From Methanosarcinales archaeon Met12 (GTDB taxonomy: Archaea; Halobacteriota; UBA148; JAJOKI01), in assembly GCA_002813105.2 (NCBI GenBank), contig CP017966.2, positions 62,001-126,000 on the forward strand: 64,000 nucleotides of DNA, in the 5' to 3' direction. Both the position numbers and the translations under genes were made by a program. This document shows positions 43,001-56,676 of this stretch, piece by piece (within the stretch, counting starts at the first letter, position 1; each line of letters begins with the position of its first letter). The notes beneath the pieces are model-generated. The model worked only from the letters and a program-made list of their open reading frames with translations, ran no database searches and had not been told where the DNA came from.

Positions 43001-43459
43001 GAAGTCATGTACGATGGCACCACCGGGAAACAAATTCAAGCAGACATATTCATCGGCGTCATACAATATCAAAAACTATATCACATGGTCTCGGGTAAGC
43101 TGCATGCCAGATCAAGAGGACCCATACAGGTCCTTACCAGACAACCTACTGAGGGGCGAGCCAGAGAAGGAGGACTTAGATTCGGAGAAATGGAGAGAGA
43201 TGTCCTGATCGGTCACGGGGCTGCGATGGCCCTTAAGGAGCGATTACTCGATGAATCGGATAGAGTGGCCGAGTTGGTGTGCAACCACTGTGGAATGGTG
43301 GCAACATATGACAAGCGCCGAAATGTGGCGTACTGTGCAAGTTGTGGAGCGGACACCGATATATACTCTGTAGAGATGAGTTACGCGTTCAAATTGTTGC
43401 TCGACGAGATGAAGTCCCTTGGAATTGCTCCAAGACTGGAATTAGAGGATGCGGTTTAA
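40097..43459 (+). CDS. rpoB: RNA polymerase subunit B, unsplit
   Basis: 1120 aa, a single uninterrupted B subunit. Recognisable: fork/active-site region [33 protein letters not shown] (in order), [32 protein letters not shown], the basic [12 protein letters not shown] segment, and a C-terminal zinc site [22 protein letters not shown]. Most methanogens, haloarchaea and Archaeoglobi have B split into B'' and B'; here no stop or restart occurs. GTG start at 40097 with AGGAGAG upstream. Confidence 0.95.
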   Translation: MLDRKILSKAYFTREKIVQHHINSFNNFVDKGLQKIIDEQGVIETDIEKEDSRGRYKVYIKLGKIRVTHPMVKEADGSRELLYPTEARLRNITYAAPIHLKMSIIKDYYGAGEREVVDEVEEEIGSLPTMLRSSKCNLEGLTPEEMTQVGEDPLDPGGYFIVHGTERVIISMEDLAPNKILVEYDDRYGDKIEVAKVFSQRRGYRTLVIVERGRNSILEISFPSISGRLNFIMMMRALGLETDQEIVNAVSNDPEITKFVLENLEEAEANNTEDIMEMLGKRVAPGQAKEYRKKRANYVIDRYLLPHIGNEEKDRLEKARFLGRMAEACFELTLKRRGEDDKDHYSNKRLKLAGDLLEDLFRVSFNRLTRDIKYQLERSSMRSRELTIKTVVRADVLSERLMHPLATGNWVGGRTGVSQLLDQIDYTAMISHLRRVISPLSRAQPHFEARDLHPTQWGRICPSETPEGPNCGLVKNFAQMVELSTGVDDEDKLQTYLYELGVLPPTRNSDENQMSIQNANVSIGGALVGTHDDPVKLIKDIRTKRREGTISKQLNVTHHQKTHEVIISIDRGRARRPLIIVENGKPLLTDDSIRQLEEGSLIFEDLVNQGLIEYLDAEEEENTLIAINEEDLTEKHTHLEIDPSLILGICTGVIPYPEHNASPRNTMGAGMIKQTLGVSAANMKLRPDTRAHMLHYPQLSIVTTQTADIIGFDERPGGQNFVVAVLSYEGYNIEDALVINKGSIERGLGRSHFFRTYECEERRYPGGHEDKFEVPDAEIRGARGSEVYAHLDEDGLVNPETIVGPNDALIGKTSPPRFLEEAMDLGGLTPQKRREASITVRSNERGCVDTVILTESENGAKLAKVRIRDQRIPELGDKFASRHGQKGVIGLIVPHEDMPFTEHGIVPDLIINPHAIPSRMTVGHVLEMLGGKVGSLEGKRIDATAFSGEPEDKLRAALKKFNFTHTGKEVMYDGTTGKQIQADIFIGVIQYQKLYHMVSGKLHARSRGPIQVLTRQPTEGRAREGGLRFGEMERDVLIGHGAAMALKERLLDESDRVAELVCNHCGMVATYDKRRNVAYCASCGADTDIYSVEMSYAFKLLLDEMKSLGIAPRLELEDAV

Positions 43460-43470
43460 AAGAGGTAAAA

Positions 43471-47459
<3,989 letters not shown>

Positions 47460-47471
47460 AAGAGAGAAGAG

Positions 47472-47765
47472 ATGAAAATCGATCTAAACAGAGCATTACG
47501 AAGTGCTATAAAGACCGGAGAGGTCATCATAGGTGCAAACAGGACAATCGACGCCGCTAAAAATGGAAAGGCGCAGTTGATAATTCTCGCCTCTAACTCT
47601 CCACGCGAAGTTAGGATGAAAATAGAAGAGAGTGAGGTTCCGGTCCTTAATTATGCTGGAAAGAGTGTGGACCTCGGGCTCGCCTGCGGCAAGCCATATA
47701 TAATATCTGCCCTGGCAATAATAAATCCTGGCGAGTCGGATATCATATTAGCATATAACTCTTGA
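47472..47765 (+). CDS. rpl30e: ribosomal protein L30e
   Basis: 97 aa L7Ae-superfamily protein of the large subunit: LRSAIKTGEVIIGANRTIDAAKNGKAQLIILASNS, VPVLNYAGKSVDLGLACGKPY. The position after rpoA2 and before nusA is the normal archaeal order. It may also bind kink-turn RNA. Confidence 0.95.
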   Translation: MKIDLNRALRSAIKTGEVIIGANRTIDAAKNGKAQLIILASNSPREVRMKIEESEVPVLNYAGKSVDLGLACGKPYIISALAIINPGESDIILAYNS

Positions 47766-47781
47766 TTTAGTCGGTGTTGAA
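47762..47781. repeat. 20-bp exact repeat, copy B
   Basis: Identical to 39660-39679. It spans the L30e stop and ends at the base before the nusA ATG, so it contributes the GGTG ribosome-binding stretch of nusA. Confidence 0.8.
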
Positions 47782-48213
47782 ATGAGCAAAGTCAAACTCA
47801 CCAGTGAAGGAATGCGCTATATCGCACTATTGGAAAGCCTGACAGGCGCGGTAACACGAGATTGTGTAATTGATGAAGATAATACTCGGGTGATTTTTGT
47901 CATCAAAAAGGGTGAAATGGGAATTGCCATCGGTAAAAAAGGGTGCAATATAAATAGGGTAAAAAAGGCAATAGGAAAACACATCGAAATTGTCGAATAT
48001 TCAGAAGACGCCGATGAATTTATCAGGAATTCATTTCTACCCGCCACTATCCAGAAAATGAGCATAAGAAATGAAGATGGCAAGCGTTTGGCTTATGTAG
48101 AAATACTTCCCAATGATAAAGGGATAGTGATAGGACGAAATGGCAGGAATATACAAAAGGCGAGAATATTGGCAGAAAGACACCATGGCATAGATGATAT
48201 AGTGATTCAGTGA
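47782..48213 (+). CDS. nusA: NusA-like transcription/RNA-binding protein
   Basis: 143 aa with two KH domains and no S1 domain, the short archaeal NusA: first KH around [27 protein letters not shown], second around [34 protein letters not shown]. It overlaps the frame leading into S12 by four bases. The role in archaea is presumed to be in RNA binding at elongating polymerase or ribosome assembly. Confidence 0.93.
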   Translation: MSKVKLTSEGMRYIALLESLTGAVTRDCVIDEDNTRVIFVIKKGEMGIAIGKKGCNINRVKKAIGKHIEIVEYSEDADEFIRNSFLPATIQKMSIRNEDGKRLAYVEILPNDKGIVIGRNGRNIQKARILAERHHGIDDIVIQ

Positions 48214-48245
48214 GTAGACTAAGTAATTTAGTGAGGGATATATAT

Positions 48246-48674
48246 ATGGGCAAAGGAACATATGCGGCGCGTAAACTAAAAAATGAACGCAAAAAATACC
48301 GATGGAGCGACATATATTACAAACGGCAGGCACTTGACCTAAACAGAAAGGCAGACCCGTTGAAGGGGGCGCCACAGGCTAGAGGCATAGTGCTTGAAAA
48401 GGTTGGCGTGGAAGCTAAACAACCAAACTCCGCCATTCGAAAATGTGTGCGGATACAATTAATCAAAAATGGGCGACAAATAACTGCTTTTTGTCCAGGC
48501 GATGGTGCGATTAATTTCATCGACGAGCACGATGAGGTTACGGTCGATGGCATCGGCGGTCGGATGGGCGGTGCCATGGGGGACATTCCGGGGGTCAGGT
48601 GGAAAGTCACAGAGGTTAATAACGTATCCCTATCCGAAATGGTGCGCGGGCGCAAAGAAAAACCAATGAGGTGA
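48246..48674 (+). CDS. rps12: ribosomal protein S12
   Basis: 142 aa decoding-centre protein: [36 protein letters not shown] (in order) and the universal [21 protein letters not shown] 48246 ([17 protein letters not shown]) fits archaeal S12; the longer start would overlap nusA. Heads the S12-S7-EF2 str-type cluster. Confidence 0.95.
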   Translation: MGKGTYAARKLKNERKKYRWSDIYYKRQALDLNRKADPLKGAPQARGIVLEKVGVEAKQPNSAIRKCVRIQLIKNGRQITAFCPGDGAINFIDEHDEVTVDGIGGRMGGAMGDIPGVRWKVTEVNNVSLSEMVRGRKEKPMR

Positions 48675-48678
48675 GAGA

Positions 48679-49236
48679 TTGAGCAAGATATTCGAAAAAT
48701 GGGATGTCTCAGACATTAAAATTGACGACCCAGGGATACGAGAGTATGTGAATATCAAAGCAGTATCAGTCCATACTGGTGGCAAAATATCAAGTCAGCA
48801 AGGCAGTAAGTCAGAGATATCAATAATAGAACGACTGATAACCAAGATGATGCAAAAGGGACATAACACCGGGAAAAAACATAAAGCATATACCATAGTA
48901 AGGGATGCATTCGACATAATCCATGACAAGACCAAAGAGAGCCCAATTCAGTGGCTCGTAAGGGCTGTGGAAAACGCTGGACCGAAGGAAGAGACGATAA
49001 AATTAAGATATGGCGGGATGTCGGTCCCAAAAGCAGTAGACGCCTCCTCACAGCGAAGAGTTGATCAGGCGCTGAAGTTTATAGCTCGGGGCGCCCAAAA
49101 GGCGGCATTCAGGAGCAAAAGGAGTATAGAGGAGTGTCTTGCATCCGAGATTATAGCAGTGGCAAAGTATGACGTAAAGAGCTATGCAATCAGCAAGAAA
49201 GAAGAGAAAGAAAGAATTGCAAAAGCCGCACGGTAA
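48679..49236 (+). CDS. rps7: ribosomal protein S7
   Basis: 185 aa, archaeal-length S7 that nucleates 3' domain assembly of 16S r[72 protein letters not shown] (in order). Starts with TTG 48679 preceded by GAGGTGAGA. Confidence 0.95.
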   Translation: MSKIFEKWDVSDIKIDDPGIREYVNIKAVSVHTGGKISSQQGSKSEISIIERLITKMMQKGHNTGKKHKAYTIVRDAFDIIHDKTKESPIQWLVRAVENAGPKEETIKLRYGGMSVPKAVDASSQRRVDQALKFIARGAQKAAFRSKRSIEECLASEIIAVAKYDVKSYAISKKEEKERIAKAAR

Positions 49237-49241
49237 GATAT

Positions 49242-51407
49242 ATGACTAGAAGCAAAAAGATGGTTGAGCAGGTCGTATCCCTGATGGACCAGCCAGAAAA
49301 AATAAGGAATATCGGCATTGTCGCTCACATTGACCATGGCAAGACGACCTTATCGGATAACCTTTTAGCCGGCGCAGGAATGATCTCGATGGAGTTGGCA
49401 GGCATACAATTATTCATGGATTTTGATGAACAAGAGCAGGCAAGAGGCATTACTATCAATGCCGCAAACGTCTCGATGGTCCATGAAGTAGGGGGGGAAG
49501 AATATCTCATCAATCTTATCGACACGCCAGGTCACGTTGACTTCGGCGGCGATGTTACCAGGGCGATGAGGGCAGTGGATGGCGCACTTGTGGTCGTAGA
49601 TGCAGTTGAAGGGACGATGCCCCAAACCGAAACGGTGCTGCGCCAAGCCCTCAAGGAGAACGTCAAACCGATTTTATTCATAAACAAAGTGGACCGGCTC
49701 ATCAACGAACTCAAAGTCGACAAACAGGAGATGCAGATTCGACTCGGCAATCTCATAACCCACGTCAATAAACTGATCAAAGGGATGAATCCAGAGCGAT
49801 ACAGTCAGGGATGGAGGGTCGACGTTACAGATGGAACGGTTGCATTTGGTTCTGCGCTGTATAATTGGGCGATTAGCGTCCACTATACGAAAAAGAGCGG
49901 GATAGGCTTTAATGAGATATACGAATATTGCCAATCAAATAAGATGAAGGAACTTGCAGAGAAATGTCCACTTCATAAGGTCGTCTTAGACATGGTCATT
50001 CATCACCTGCCCAACCCGCTCGTTGCGCAAAAATACAGAATAGCAGCGATATGGAAAGGCGATAAATCGAGCGAGATAGGATTGACAATGGAGAGATGCG
50101 ACCCAAACGGCCCTATCGCATTAATGGTCACAGATATCACTATAGACCCGCATGCAGGAGAAGTCGTGACTGGACGGTTGTTCAGCGGAACGCTAAAACG
50201 AGGACAGGAGCTACACATCTCGGGTACAACACGCACCAACAGGCTTTTACAGGTTGGAATATTCATGGGGGCTGAGCGCCAGGAAATAGAGCGCATTCCC
50301 GCAGGAAATATCGCTGCTGTTACTGGCTTGAAGGATGCGATAGTTGGGTCTACTGTGACGTCGATTAGGGGAATTATTCCATTTGAGAGCATCAAACATG
50401 CGAGTGAACCAGTAGTCACCGTCGCCGTCGAAGCGAAGCATATGAAGGACCTACCCAAACTGATCGAAGTGCTCCGTCAAGTTTCAAAAGAAGATCCCAC
50501 CCTCAAAGTCGAGATCGACGAAGAGACTGGAGAGCATCTCATATCTGGGATGGGTGAACTGCATCTGGAAATTATCGCCTATCGAATTGAGCGAGATTAC
50601 AACATACCAATTACAACATCTCCGCCGATTGTGGTTTATAGAGAGACTGTACAAAATCTTGCCGGTCCGGTAGAAGGCGTATCGCCCAACAGACACAATA
50701 GATTCTACCTCGAGGTCGAACCTCTGGAGGACGATGTCACCAACTTGATAAAAACTGGCGAAGTTTCCATGAAAATGCAGGAGCTTGAACGACGTCAATT
50801 GTTGATTGATGGGGGGATGCACAAAGACCAGGCCAAGAAGATCGTTGCAATCCATGGATCTAACATACTTATCGATATGACGAAAGGAATTCAATATTTA
50901 CGAGAAACCATGGAACTTATCATAGAGGGATTCGAAGAAGCTATGGCAAATGGTCCACTTACGAGAGAACCGTGCCAGGGGATAAAGGTCAAATTAGTAG
51001 ATGTGAAACTCCACGAGGATGCAATACACCGAGGACCTGCACAGGTTATCCCGGCTACCAGGCAGGCAATTCATGAAGCAATCAGGATGGCAAATCCATC
51101 GATCCTTGAGCCGATACAAGATGTGTACATACATGTCCCATCGGATTTGATGGGCAGCGCCACCAGAGAAATTCAGGGTCGGAGGGGACAGATTCTCGAC
51201 ATGCGGCAGGAAGGAGATACAACCGTGATTACCGGTAAGGCGCCAGTAGCAGAATTATTTGGGTTTGCAGGAGAGCTTCGATCTGCAACCGAAGGAAGGG
51301 CATTGTGGAACACGGAACATGCGGGTTTCCAGGTTCTTCCACAAAGCATACAAGAGGAGATAATTCGTCAAATACGCCAGAGAAAAGGACTAAAACCACG
51401 CGAATAA
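49242..51407 (+). CDS. fusA: translation elongation factor EF-2
   Basis: 721 aa translocase GTPase. G1 [14 protein letters not shown]3 [13 protein letters not shown]4 INKVDRL; domain IV ends with the diphthamide site [20 protein letters not shown], where the His of HRG is modified. Standard archaeal length, five bases after S7. Confidence 0.96.
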   Translation: MTRSKKMVEQVVSLMDQPEKIRNIGIVAHIDHGKTTLSDNLLAGAGMISMELAGIQLFMDFDEQEQARGITINAANVSMVHEVGGEEYLINLIDTPGHVDFGGDVTRAMRAVDGALVVVDAVEGTMPQTETVLRQALKENVKPILFINKVDRLINELKVDKQEMQIRLGNLITHVNKLIKGMNPERYSQGWRVDVTDGTVAFGSALYNWAISVHYTKKSGIGFNEIYEYCQSNKMKELAEKCPLHKVVLDMVIHHLPNPLVAQKYRIAAIWKGDKSSEIGLTMERCDPNGPIALMVTDITIDPHAGEVVTGRLFSGTLKRGQELHISGTTRTNRLLQVGIFMGAERQEIERIPAGNIAAVTGLKDAIVGSTVTSIRGIIPFESIKHASEPVVTVAVEAKHMKDLPKLIEVLRQVSKEDPTLKVEIDEETGEHLISGMGELHLEIIAYRIERDYNIPITTSPPIVVYRETVQNLAGPVEGVSPNRHNRFYLEVEPLEDDVTNLIKTGEVSMKMQELERRQLLIDGGMHKDQAKKIVAIHGSNILIDMTKGIQYLRETMELIIEGFEEAMANGPLTREPCQGIKVKLVDVKLHEDAIHRGPAQVIPATRQAIHEAIRMANPSILEPIQDVYIHVPSDLMGSATREIQGRRGQILDMRQEGDTTVITGKAPVAELFGFAGELRSATEGRALWNTEHAGFQVLPQSIQEEIIRQIRQRKGLKPRE

Positions 51408-51454
51408 AAAAAGATAAAGTATCATCAGGTTGAACCGAGATAGAACCGAATTGT

Positions 51455-51523
51455 ATAAGTCAAAGAAAAACATATATAATCGCACAAAATAAGTGATAGC
51501 ACTATATTAGAGGAAAAAAGGAG
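51455..51523 (+). promoter_or_regulatory. duplicated EF-1 alpha promoter/leader, upstream copy
   Basis: 69 bp identical at every position to 51767-51835. It contains ACATATATAATCG (TATA element), the likely start region and AGGAAAAAAGGAG (ribosome-binding site). This copy drives a 50-codon ORF instead of a translation factor. Confidence 0.9.
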
Positions 51524-51536
51524 ATGAACTAAAGAG

Positions 51537-51689
51537 ATGGCAAAGGGTATAATAGAAACGATAATGGAAACGTTGAAGGATTTGATAGGCATTGGTGACG
51601 GCATTGATGAAGAAAATGAAAAACGAGGTAAGGAGACCAAAAAAGACAAAAAAAAGGGCGACAAAAATTATGAAAGAGATGAATTTTAA
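51537..51689 (+). CDS. 50-aa charged protein under a copied EF-1 alpha promoter
   Basis: An amphipathic N-terminal helix (MAKGIIETIMETLKDLIGIG) is followed by an extremely charged tail (KETKKDKKKGDKNYERDEF). The ribosome-binding site GGAG lies 13 bases upstream within the copied promoter. No family recognised; a membrane- or RNA-associated peptide is possible. Because the promoter copy is identical to that of one of the most expressed genes in the cell, strong expression is likely if it is translated. Confidence 0.6.
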   Translation: MAKGIIETIMETLKDLIGIGDGIDEENEKRGKETKKDKKKGDKNYERDEF

Positions 51690-51766
51690 AGACGATTCAA
51701 AACGATATCCTTTTGTTATATTATAGAAGGATACGAAAAAGTGTTGTAATAACGAGAACTGATAAC

Positions 51767-51835
51767 ATAAGTCAAAGAAAAACATATATAATCGCACAAA
51801 ATAAGTGATAGCACTATATTAGAGGAAAAAAGGAG
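51767..51835 (+). promoter_or_regulatory. EF-1 alpha promoter/leader, native copy
   Basis: Second copy of the 69-bp sequence, ending ten bases before the EF-1 alpha ATG. TATA element at about 51783-51791, ribosome-binding site AAAAGGAG at the end. Presumed original because it precedes the housekeeping gene. Confidence 0.85.
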
Positions 51836-51845
51836 CGATAAGAAG

Positions 51846-53111
51846 ATGGTAGATAAACCACACCTAAATTTAGCGGTCATCGGACACGTTGATCACGGGA
51901 AGTCAACCCTGGTCGGTCGATTGTTGTTCGAGACAGGCGCTGTACCAGCGCATGTAATTGAACAGTATAAAAAAGAAGCAGAATCAAAGGGAAAGGCAAC
52001 GTTCGAATTTGCATGGGTCATGGACTCATTAAAAGAAGAGAGAGAGAGAGGTATCACTATTGATATCGCTCACAAACGATTTGACACTGCCAAATATTAT
52101 TTTACCATCGTGGATTGTCCAGGTCACAGGGATTTTGTCAAGAATATGATCACCGGCGCATCACAGGCTGATGCAGCACTTCTGGTAGTCAGCGGTCCTG
52201 ATGGGGTCCAAGCTCAGACCAAAGAACACGTATTCTTGGCGCGAACGCTCGGGATCAACCAATTAATCATATCAATAAACAAGATAGATGGCGCCAACTA
52301 TGACGAAAACGTATATAAGCAGGTGAAAGACGACGTTTCAAAACTGCTTAGGCTGGTCGGGTACAAGCCCGAAGAGACCATATTCGTGCCAACCTCTGCG
52401 CTGAAAGGAGACAACATCTCCAAAAAGAGTAAAAATACGCCATGGTACAAAGAAAGCACGATATTAGAGGCGCTAGATACGTTGAAAATGCCAGAGAAAC
52501 CAACCAAGCTCCCATTACGTGTGCCTGTCCAGGATATCTACACTATCTCCGGTATCGGCACCGTGCCAGTAGGACGTGTTGAAACTGGCAAGATGAAGAA
52601 GGGAGATAAGGTGATTTTCCAGCCCGCAAACGTCAGTGGAGAGGTCAAATCGATCGAAATGCATCACGATGAGATTCCAGAAGCAGTTCCTGGAGATAAC
52701 ATTGGATTCAATGTAAGGGGCATCGACAAGGATAGTATCAGACGTGGTGACGTCTGCGGACACCCGGATAAACCTCCAACAGTGGCAAACGAGTTTACAG
52801 CACAAATAGTGATACTTCAACACCCGAGTGCAATTACCGTTGGTTATACGCCAGTATTCCACTGCCACACTGCACAAGTAGCCTGCACAATCATCGAACT
52901 CAAGAAGAAGCTCGACCCCAAGACAGGGCAGGTCAAGGAAGAGAACCCAGACTTCCTGAAAACAGGAGATGCTGCCATCGTGCAAATCAAGCCAACGCGT
53001 CCACTGGTTATAGAGAAGGTTAAGGAGATACCACAGTTAGGACGATTTGCAATACGGGACATGGGGATGACGGTCGCAGCTGGCATGTGCATCGACATCA
53101 AAGCGCGATAG
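51846..53111 (+). CDS. tuf: translation elongation factor EF-1 alpha
   Basis: 421 aa GTPase delivering aminoacyl-tRNA. G1 [15 protein letters not shown]3 [21 protein letters not shown]4 [13 protein letters not shown], and two beta-barrel domains. The normal archaeal order fusA-tuf-rps10 is kept, but a 0.3-kb insert with a duplicated promoter separates fusA and tuf. Confidence 0.96.
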   Translation: MVDKPHLNLAVIGHVDHGKSTLVGRLLFETGAVPAHVIEQYKKEAESKGKATFEFAWVMDSLKEERERGITIDIAHKRFDTAKYYFTIVDCPGHRDFVKNMITGASQADAALLVVSGPDGVQAQTKEHVFLARTLGINQLIISINKIDGANYDENVYKQVKDDVSKLLRLVGYKPEETIFVPTSALKGDNISKKSKNTPWYKESTILEALDTLKMPEKPTKLPLRVPVQDIYTISGIGTVPVGRVETGKMKKGDKVIFQPANVSGEVKSIEMHHDEIPEAVPGDNIGFNVRGIDKDSIRRGDVCGHPDKPPTVANEFTAQIVILQHPSAITVGYTPVFHCHTAQVACTIIELKKKLDPKTGQVKEENPDFLKTGDAAIVQIKPTRPLVIEKVKEIPQLGRFAIRDMGMTVAAGMCIDIKAR

Positions 53112-53168
53112 CTCTTTCTCCCCCCTTTCTTTTTATAAAACAAAGTATATACTGTCAGGAGAAGTAAA

Positions 53169-53480
53169 ATGTCACAGAGAGCAAGGATACGATTATCAGG
53201 GACGAGTCCAGCCGAATTAGACGTGCTTTGTGATCAACTCAAGAATATCGCCGAACGAACCGGCGTGAACATTTCAGGTCCAATTCCGCTCCCGACAAAA
53301 AAATTAGTGGTGCCGTGTAGAAAGAGTCCTGATGGAGAGGGTAGTGCAACATGGGATCATTGGGAAATGAGGGTGCACAAGCGCCTGATAGATATAGACG
53401 CAGATGAAAGGGCATTGCGGCAATTGATGCGAATTCAGGTACCAAAAAACATTAACATCGAGATTGTATTAGAGGATTAA
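53169..53480 (+). CDS. rps10: ribosomal protein S10
   Basis: 103 aa: [29 protein letters not shown], the loop [40 protein letters not shown] (in order). Follows tuf by 57 bases with AGGAGAAGTAAA before the ATG. Last gene of the str-type cluster. Confidence 0.95.
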   Translation: MSQRARIRLSGTSPAELDVLCDQLKNIAERTGVNISGPIPLPTKKLVVPCRKSPDGEGSATWDHWEMRVHKRLIDIDADERALRQLMRIQVPKNINIEIVLED

Positions 53481-53530
53481 CGCCGAGGATTCACATATTT
53501 TTGCGATATATATGCTGTGAACTATCAGAA

Positions 53531-53604
53531 CGGACCCGCCGGGATTTGAACCCGGGTTAGAGGCTCCGGAGGCCCCTGTACTATCCAAGCTATACTACGA
53601 GCCC
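53531..53604 (-). tRNA. tRNA-Arg(CCG)
   Basis: Read on the minus strand: acceptor GGGCTCG..CGGGTCC with G-T pairs, D-arm GTAT..GTAC, anticodon stem GGGGC/GCCTC with loop CTCCGGA giving anticodon CCG, T-arm ACCCGGGTTCAAATCCCGG, discriminator G. No intron, CCA not encoded. Confidence 0.92.
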
Positions 53605-53714
53605 AGTACGTCATTCTCCTCATGCGATATGAGAATATCGATGATTTTTAGGATAATGCTTAATATGTGCTAAGTTCATTTCCTCTTGAAAAGGGAGTGA
53701 GACATAACCCTTCG

Positions 53715-53894
53715 GCCGAGGTAGCCAAGCCAGGTCAAATCCAAGATTTAACCTGCCTCGATTCGCAGGCGAATCTCAGAGAGGCCTAAGGCGCCGGTCT
53801 TGAACAACCCGACGAAAAAGTAACTTGAGATAGAAAGGTTAAAGCAAACCGGTGGCGCTTACGCGCCACGTGAGTTCAAATCTCGCCCTCGGCG
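53715..53894 (+). tRNA. tRNA-Ser(TGA) with two insertions (D-loop and anticodon loop)
   Basis: Acceptor GCCGAGG (53715-53721)/CCTCGGC (53887-53893), discriminator G. Anticodon stem CCGGT (53794-53798)/ACCGG (53848-53852), anticodon TGA at 53801-53803, long variable arm GGCGC-TTAC-GCGCC, T-arm GTGAGTTCAAATCTCGC. A canonical 37/38 intron occupies 53805-53846. A further ~50 nt (about 53735-53784) interrupts the D-loop after the GG pair; removing it restores GCCAAGCCAGGCCTAAGGC, a normal serine D-arm. The extra segment forms AGATT/AATCT and CCTGC/GCAGG stems. Its boundaries are ambiguous by three bases (AGG at both ends). Confidence 0.85.
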
Positions 53895-53914
53895 TCGACA
53901 TTCCAGGTGATGAT

Positions 53915-55366
53915 ATGGATTTTAAAAACAAATTGAAGAAGATTGACGAGTATCTGTTGGAACTGCCCCAGGACGCCATCGAAGGGATGAACGTACCAGC
54001 ATGGCTCTTTTTATCAAATACATTGCTAAACCTGGTCGAAGAGAGTGCAATAAAGCAGATCGCAAATGTCGCCTGCCTTCCAGGAATCCACAAACATTCC
54101 ATCGCATTGCCAGATATGCATTTTGGTTATGGATTTCCTATTGGAGGGGTCGCAGCCCTGGATTTCGAAACCGGTGGGCTTTCTCCAGGAGGAATCGGCT
54201 TTGATATCAACTGTGGTGTCAGGCTGTTGAGCTCGAATTTAGAGGCAGAGGATATAAGGCCGCACCTGGAGAATCTGGTGACGAAGATATTTCAAAACAT
54301 CCCCTCTGGTGTCGGCAAAGGAGGTAAAATCAGATTGACAACACAAGAACTCTGCGGGGCGTTAGAGAGGGGAGCACAATGGGCAGTTGAGCGCGGCTAT
54401 GGGACAAAAAAAGACTTGGAACATTTAGAGGAAAATGGCAGCATGAACTCTGCCAACTCAGAAAAGGTGTCATCGAAGGCTATGCAGAGGGGCGCTCCGC
54501 AATTGGGGTCACTGGGCGCAGGAAATCACTTTTTGGAGATTCAGAAAGTGGAAAAAATCTATTTACAAGAGATCGCAAAAACATTTGGCATAACACGCGA
54601 AGGACAGGTCTGTATCATGATTCACACCGGCTCCAGAGGATTTGGACATCAAGTCTGCACAGATTATCTGCAAATTCTGAATACCAAATTCAGGAATGAG
54701 ATTGCGAAATTGCCAGATCGTGAGTTGGTTTACGCCCCTGCTGGAACGAAGGAATGTGATGATTATTTTGCCGCTATGTCCTGCGCCGCCAATTTTGCAT
54801 GGTGCAACAGACAGATGATAAACCACTGGGTAAGGGAGAGCATGGCAAAGGTTCTCGGCATGAGTCAAGAGGACATGGACATAGAGGTCGTCTATGACGT
54901 GGCGCACAACATCGGCAAATTAGAGGAGCATGTAATAGATGGGAAGAAGACAAAAGTTTTCGTGCATCGCAAGGGCGGAACTCGGTGCCTGGGTCCTGAG
55001 GCAGATGACCTACCCAGGGATTATCGCGATGTTGGCCAGCCAGTGCTCGTTCCAGGAGATATGGGCTCAGCGAGCTATGTTCTGGTGGGAACGAAAAAGG
55101 CAGAGGAAGAGACGTTCTCCAGCGTGTGCCATGGTGCAGGGCGCCTCATGTCGAGGCACGGGGCGCTGAAACAATTCAGGGGCGAAAAGGTGAGGGCAAA
55201 TCTGGCAGAGAGGGGCATATATGTGAAATCATCCAGCTGGAAGGCGCTTGCAGAAGAGGCGCCTGGCGTGTATAAGGACATTCATGAGGTTGTCAGGGTT
55301 TGCGAAGTGGCAGGCATCAGCAAGACGGTGGCAAAATTAGTGCCGATGGGTGTTGTGAAGGGTTAA
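53915..55366 (+). CDS. rtcB: RNA-splicing ligase RtcB
   Basis: 483 aa GTP-dependent ligase joining tRNA exons after intron removal. Metal and guanylation motifs: LPDMHFGYGFPIGGVAA, GGIGFDINCGVRLL (Cys ligand), LGSLGAGNHFLEIQ, MIHTGSRGFGHQV, YDVAHNIGK, and HRKGGTRCLGPE / HGAGRLMSR (the catalytic His lies in the SVCHGAGR block). No intein. ATG 53915 lies 20 bases after the end of tRNA-Ser; longer starts would lie inside the tRNA. Its cofactor archease is encoded 0.8 kb downstream on the other strand. Confidence 0.95.
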   Translation: MDFKNKLKKIDEYLLELPQDAIEGMNVPAWLFLSNTLLNLVEESAIKQIANVACLPGIHKHSIALPDMHFGYGFPIGGVAALDFETGGLSPGGIGFDINCGVRLLSSNLEAEDIRPHLENLVTKIFQNIPSGVGKGGKIRLTTQELCGALERGAQWAVERGYGTKKDLEHLEENGSMNSANSEKVSSKAMQRGAPQLGSLGAGNHFLEIQKVEKIYLQEIAKTFGITREGQVCIMIHTGSRGFGHQVCTDYLQILNTKFRNEIAKLPDRELVYAPAGTKECDDYFAAMSCAANFAWCNRQMINHWVRESMAKVLGMSQEDMDIEVVYDVAHNIGKLEEHVIDGKKTKVFVHRKGGTRCLGPEADDLPRDYRDVGQPVLVPGDMGSASYVLVGTKKAEEETFSSVCHGAGRLMSRHGALKQFRGEKVRANLAERGIYVKSSSWKALAEEAPGVYKDIHEVVRVCEVAGISKTVAKLVPMGVVKG

Positions 55367-55509
55367 TATTCTGCCCTTTTTAACTATAATTTTGACAACG
55401 CCAATTTTGGACTGATATATTTTTTATTTGATTTTACTTGTCGATAATCTTTATAACAAACGCAACATATTGATATATGTCACATAATGTGGATCGGCCG
55501 GAGGAGAAG

Positions 55510-55719
55510 ATGGAATTTAAAGTCGTAATCAGAGAAGATAAGGAAGATGGAGGATACAACGTTAGTTGTCCTGCCCTGCCAGGTTGCCACTCACAGGGTG
55601 AGACGATAGAAGAGGCGTTGGAGAACATCAAAGAGGCAATTCAAGGCTGTATAGAAGTCTTAAATCAAAGAGCAAAAGCCGTTAGCATAAACGAGAACGT
55701 GGTAGAAGTAGCTGTTTGA
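55510..55719 (+). CDS. hicB: HicB-family antitoxin
   Basis: 69 aa: FKVVIREDKEDGGYNVSCPALPGCHSQGETIEEALENIKEAIQGCIEVL (in order) is a complete HicB core. ATG 55510 is supported by GGAGGAGAAG just before it; an upstream ATG at 55477 is possible. Here the antitoxin precedes the toxin, the reverse of the 20.6-kb locus. Confidence 0.88.
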   Translation: MEFKVVIREDKEDGGYNVSCPALPGCHSQGETIEEALENIKEAIQGCIEVLNQRAKAVSINENVVEVAV

Positions 55720-55799
55720 AGTTGTAAATAACCCCCCCAACATTGTCAACATAGTTTTATTTAACGTCAACCACATATGCCATCGATAGAATTGCTTTT

Positions 55800-56021
55800 A
55801 TGGTAAAATTAAATGTCATATCTGGGATGAAAGCAGTAAAAGCTTTCAGAAAAGCTGGCTGGAGCGTGGCCCGATATAAGAAAAACCATATTATTATGGA
55901 AAAAGCTGGCTCTATCGTTACTCTTTCTGTCCCAAAACACAAAGAGCTTAAGAGGGGCACCCTCAGAGATTTGGTCAAAGATTCTGGCTTAACTGTAGAA
56001 GAGTTTGTAGACCTTTTGTAA
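55800..56021 (+). CDS. hicA: HicA-family toxin
   Basis: 73 aa. KAVKAFRKAGWSVARYKKNHIIMEKAG, then LSVPKHKELKRGTLRDLVKDSGLTVEEFVDLL (in order). The fold and C-terminal half are HicA, and the His of KKNHIIM stands where the catalytic GSHH His normally lies. 80 bases separate it from hicB, more than usual. Confidence 0.85.
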   Translation: MVKLNVISGMKAVKAFRKAGWSVARYKKNHIIMEKAGSIVTLSVPKHKELKRGTLRDLVKDSGLTVEEFVDLL

Positions 56022-56150
56022 TTAATTATACTTACCTAAACGACTCCACCACTTCTCGAAGTGCCCCCTCGTGATATTCGCGCCCTATGTAAATCCACTC
56101 GTCAAGGATAAACTCCAGCTGGGGCATTTTTCTTTTTCGGTTGCGCCACA

Positions 56151-56573
56151 TCACACATCTAAAATCACCTGCGCCACCCATTTTCCATTGCGCTTCTCGA
56201 TAGTCATATCGTGATATGTGCATGCCTTTACATCGGTTTTCGTCTCGTGCCTTTGGAAATCTATCTGCTCGCCTGTGGCTTTTGCGCTGAGCGTCATCCG
56301 TCTTTCATCTACTTTGACGTTGAATCTGGAAAACACCAGACCCTCGGCATCGACGTAAAAGAGCAATTCGTTGAGCCAATTGAACATCAGCGATACTAAA
56401 TCTTCACCATTGACCTCGACATCTTTTGTAATCTTGGGCACAACGCCCTTGGTTTCCACCATCGTCTCGAACATCGCAAGGGCAGCATTGGCAAATACTT
56501 CATCGAGAGTTGCGCCATATGCTCTAAAGCAGACATCAGCTGTCGCAAAATCCAGAAATTCAAATTTTTTCAT
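56151..56573 (-). CDS. archease (RtcB activator)
   Basis: 140 aa. The archease pattern is followed throughout: FEFLDFATADVCFRAYGATLDEVFANAALAMFETMV (in order), LVSLMFNWLNELLFYVDAEG, VKACTYHDMTIEKRNGKWVAQVILDV. Archease speeds RtcB guanylation and broadens its nucleotide use, which explains its location near rtcB. The usual DHTAD block reads DFATAD here, so one commonly conserved His is absent. ATG 56573. A second partial copy of its first codons lies 0.65 kb upstream at 57220-57284. Confidence 0.88.
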   Translation of the reverse strand: MKKFEFLDFATADVCFRAYGATLDEVFANAALAMFETMVETKGVVPKITKDVEVNGEDLVSLMFNWLNELLFYVDAEGLVFSRFNVKVDERRMTLSAKATGEQIDFQRHETKTDVKACTYHDMTIEKRNGKWVAQVILDV

Positions 56574-56676
56574 ACTGACGCATCTTCTCATTTGTCACTT
56601 AATTAATAATAGTTATCGGAATGCCTTCTCGGAGTATGGTGAGCCATCATAACGTCCATGCTCACTGATGACCGAT

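Noticed and set aside
53852-53914. RtcB start 21 codons upstream
   Set aside because: Those codons lie inside the 3' half of tRNA-Ser; ATG 53915 matches the family N-terminus.
56032-56127. 31-codon ORF (MPQLEFILDEW...) after archease
   Set aside because: Plausible-looking peptide but no ribosome-binding site, family or conserved context; left out for lack of support.
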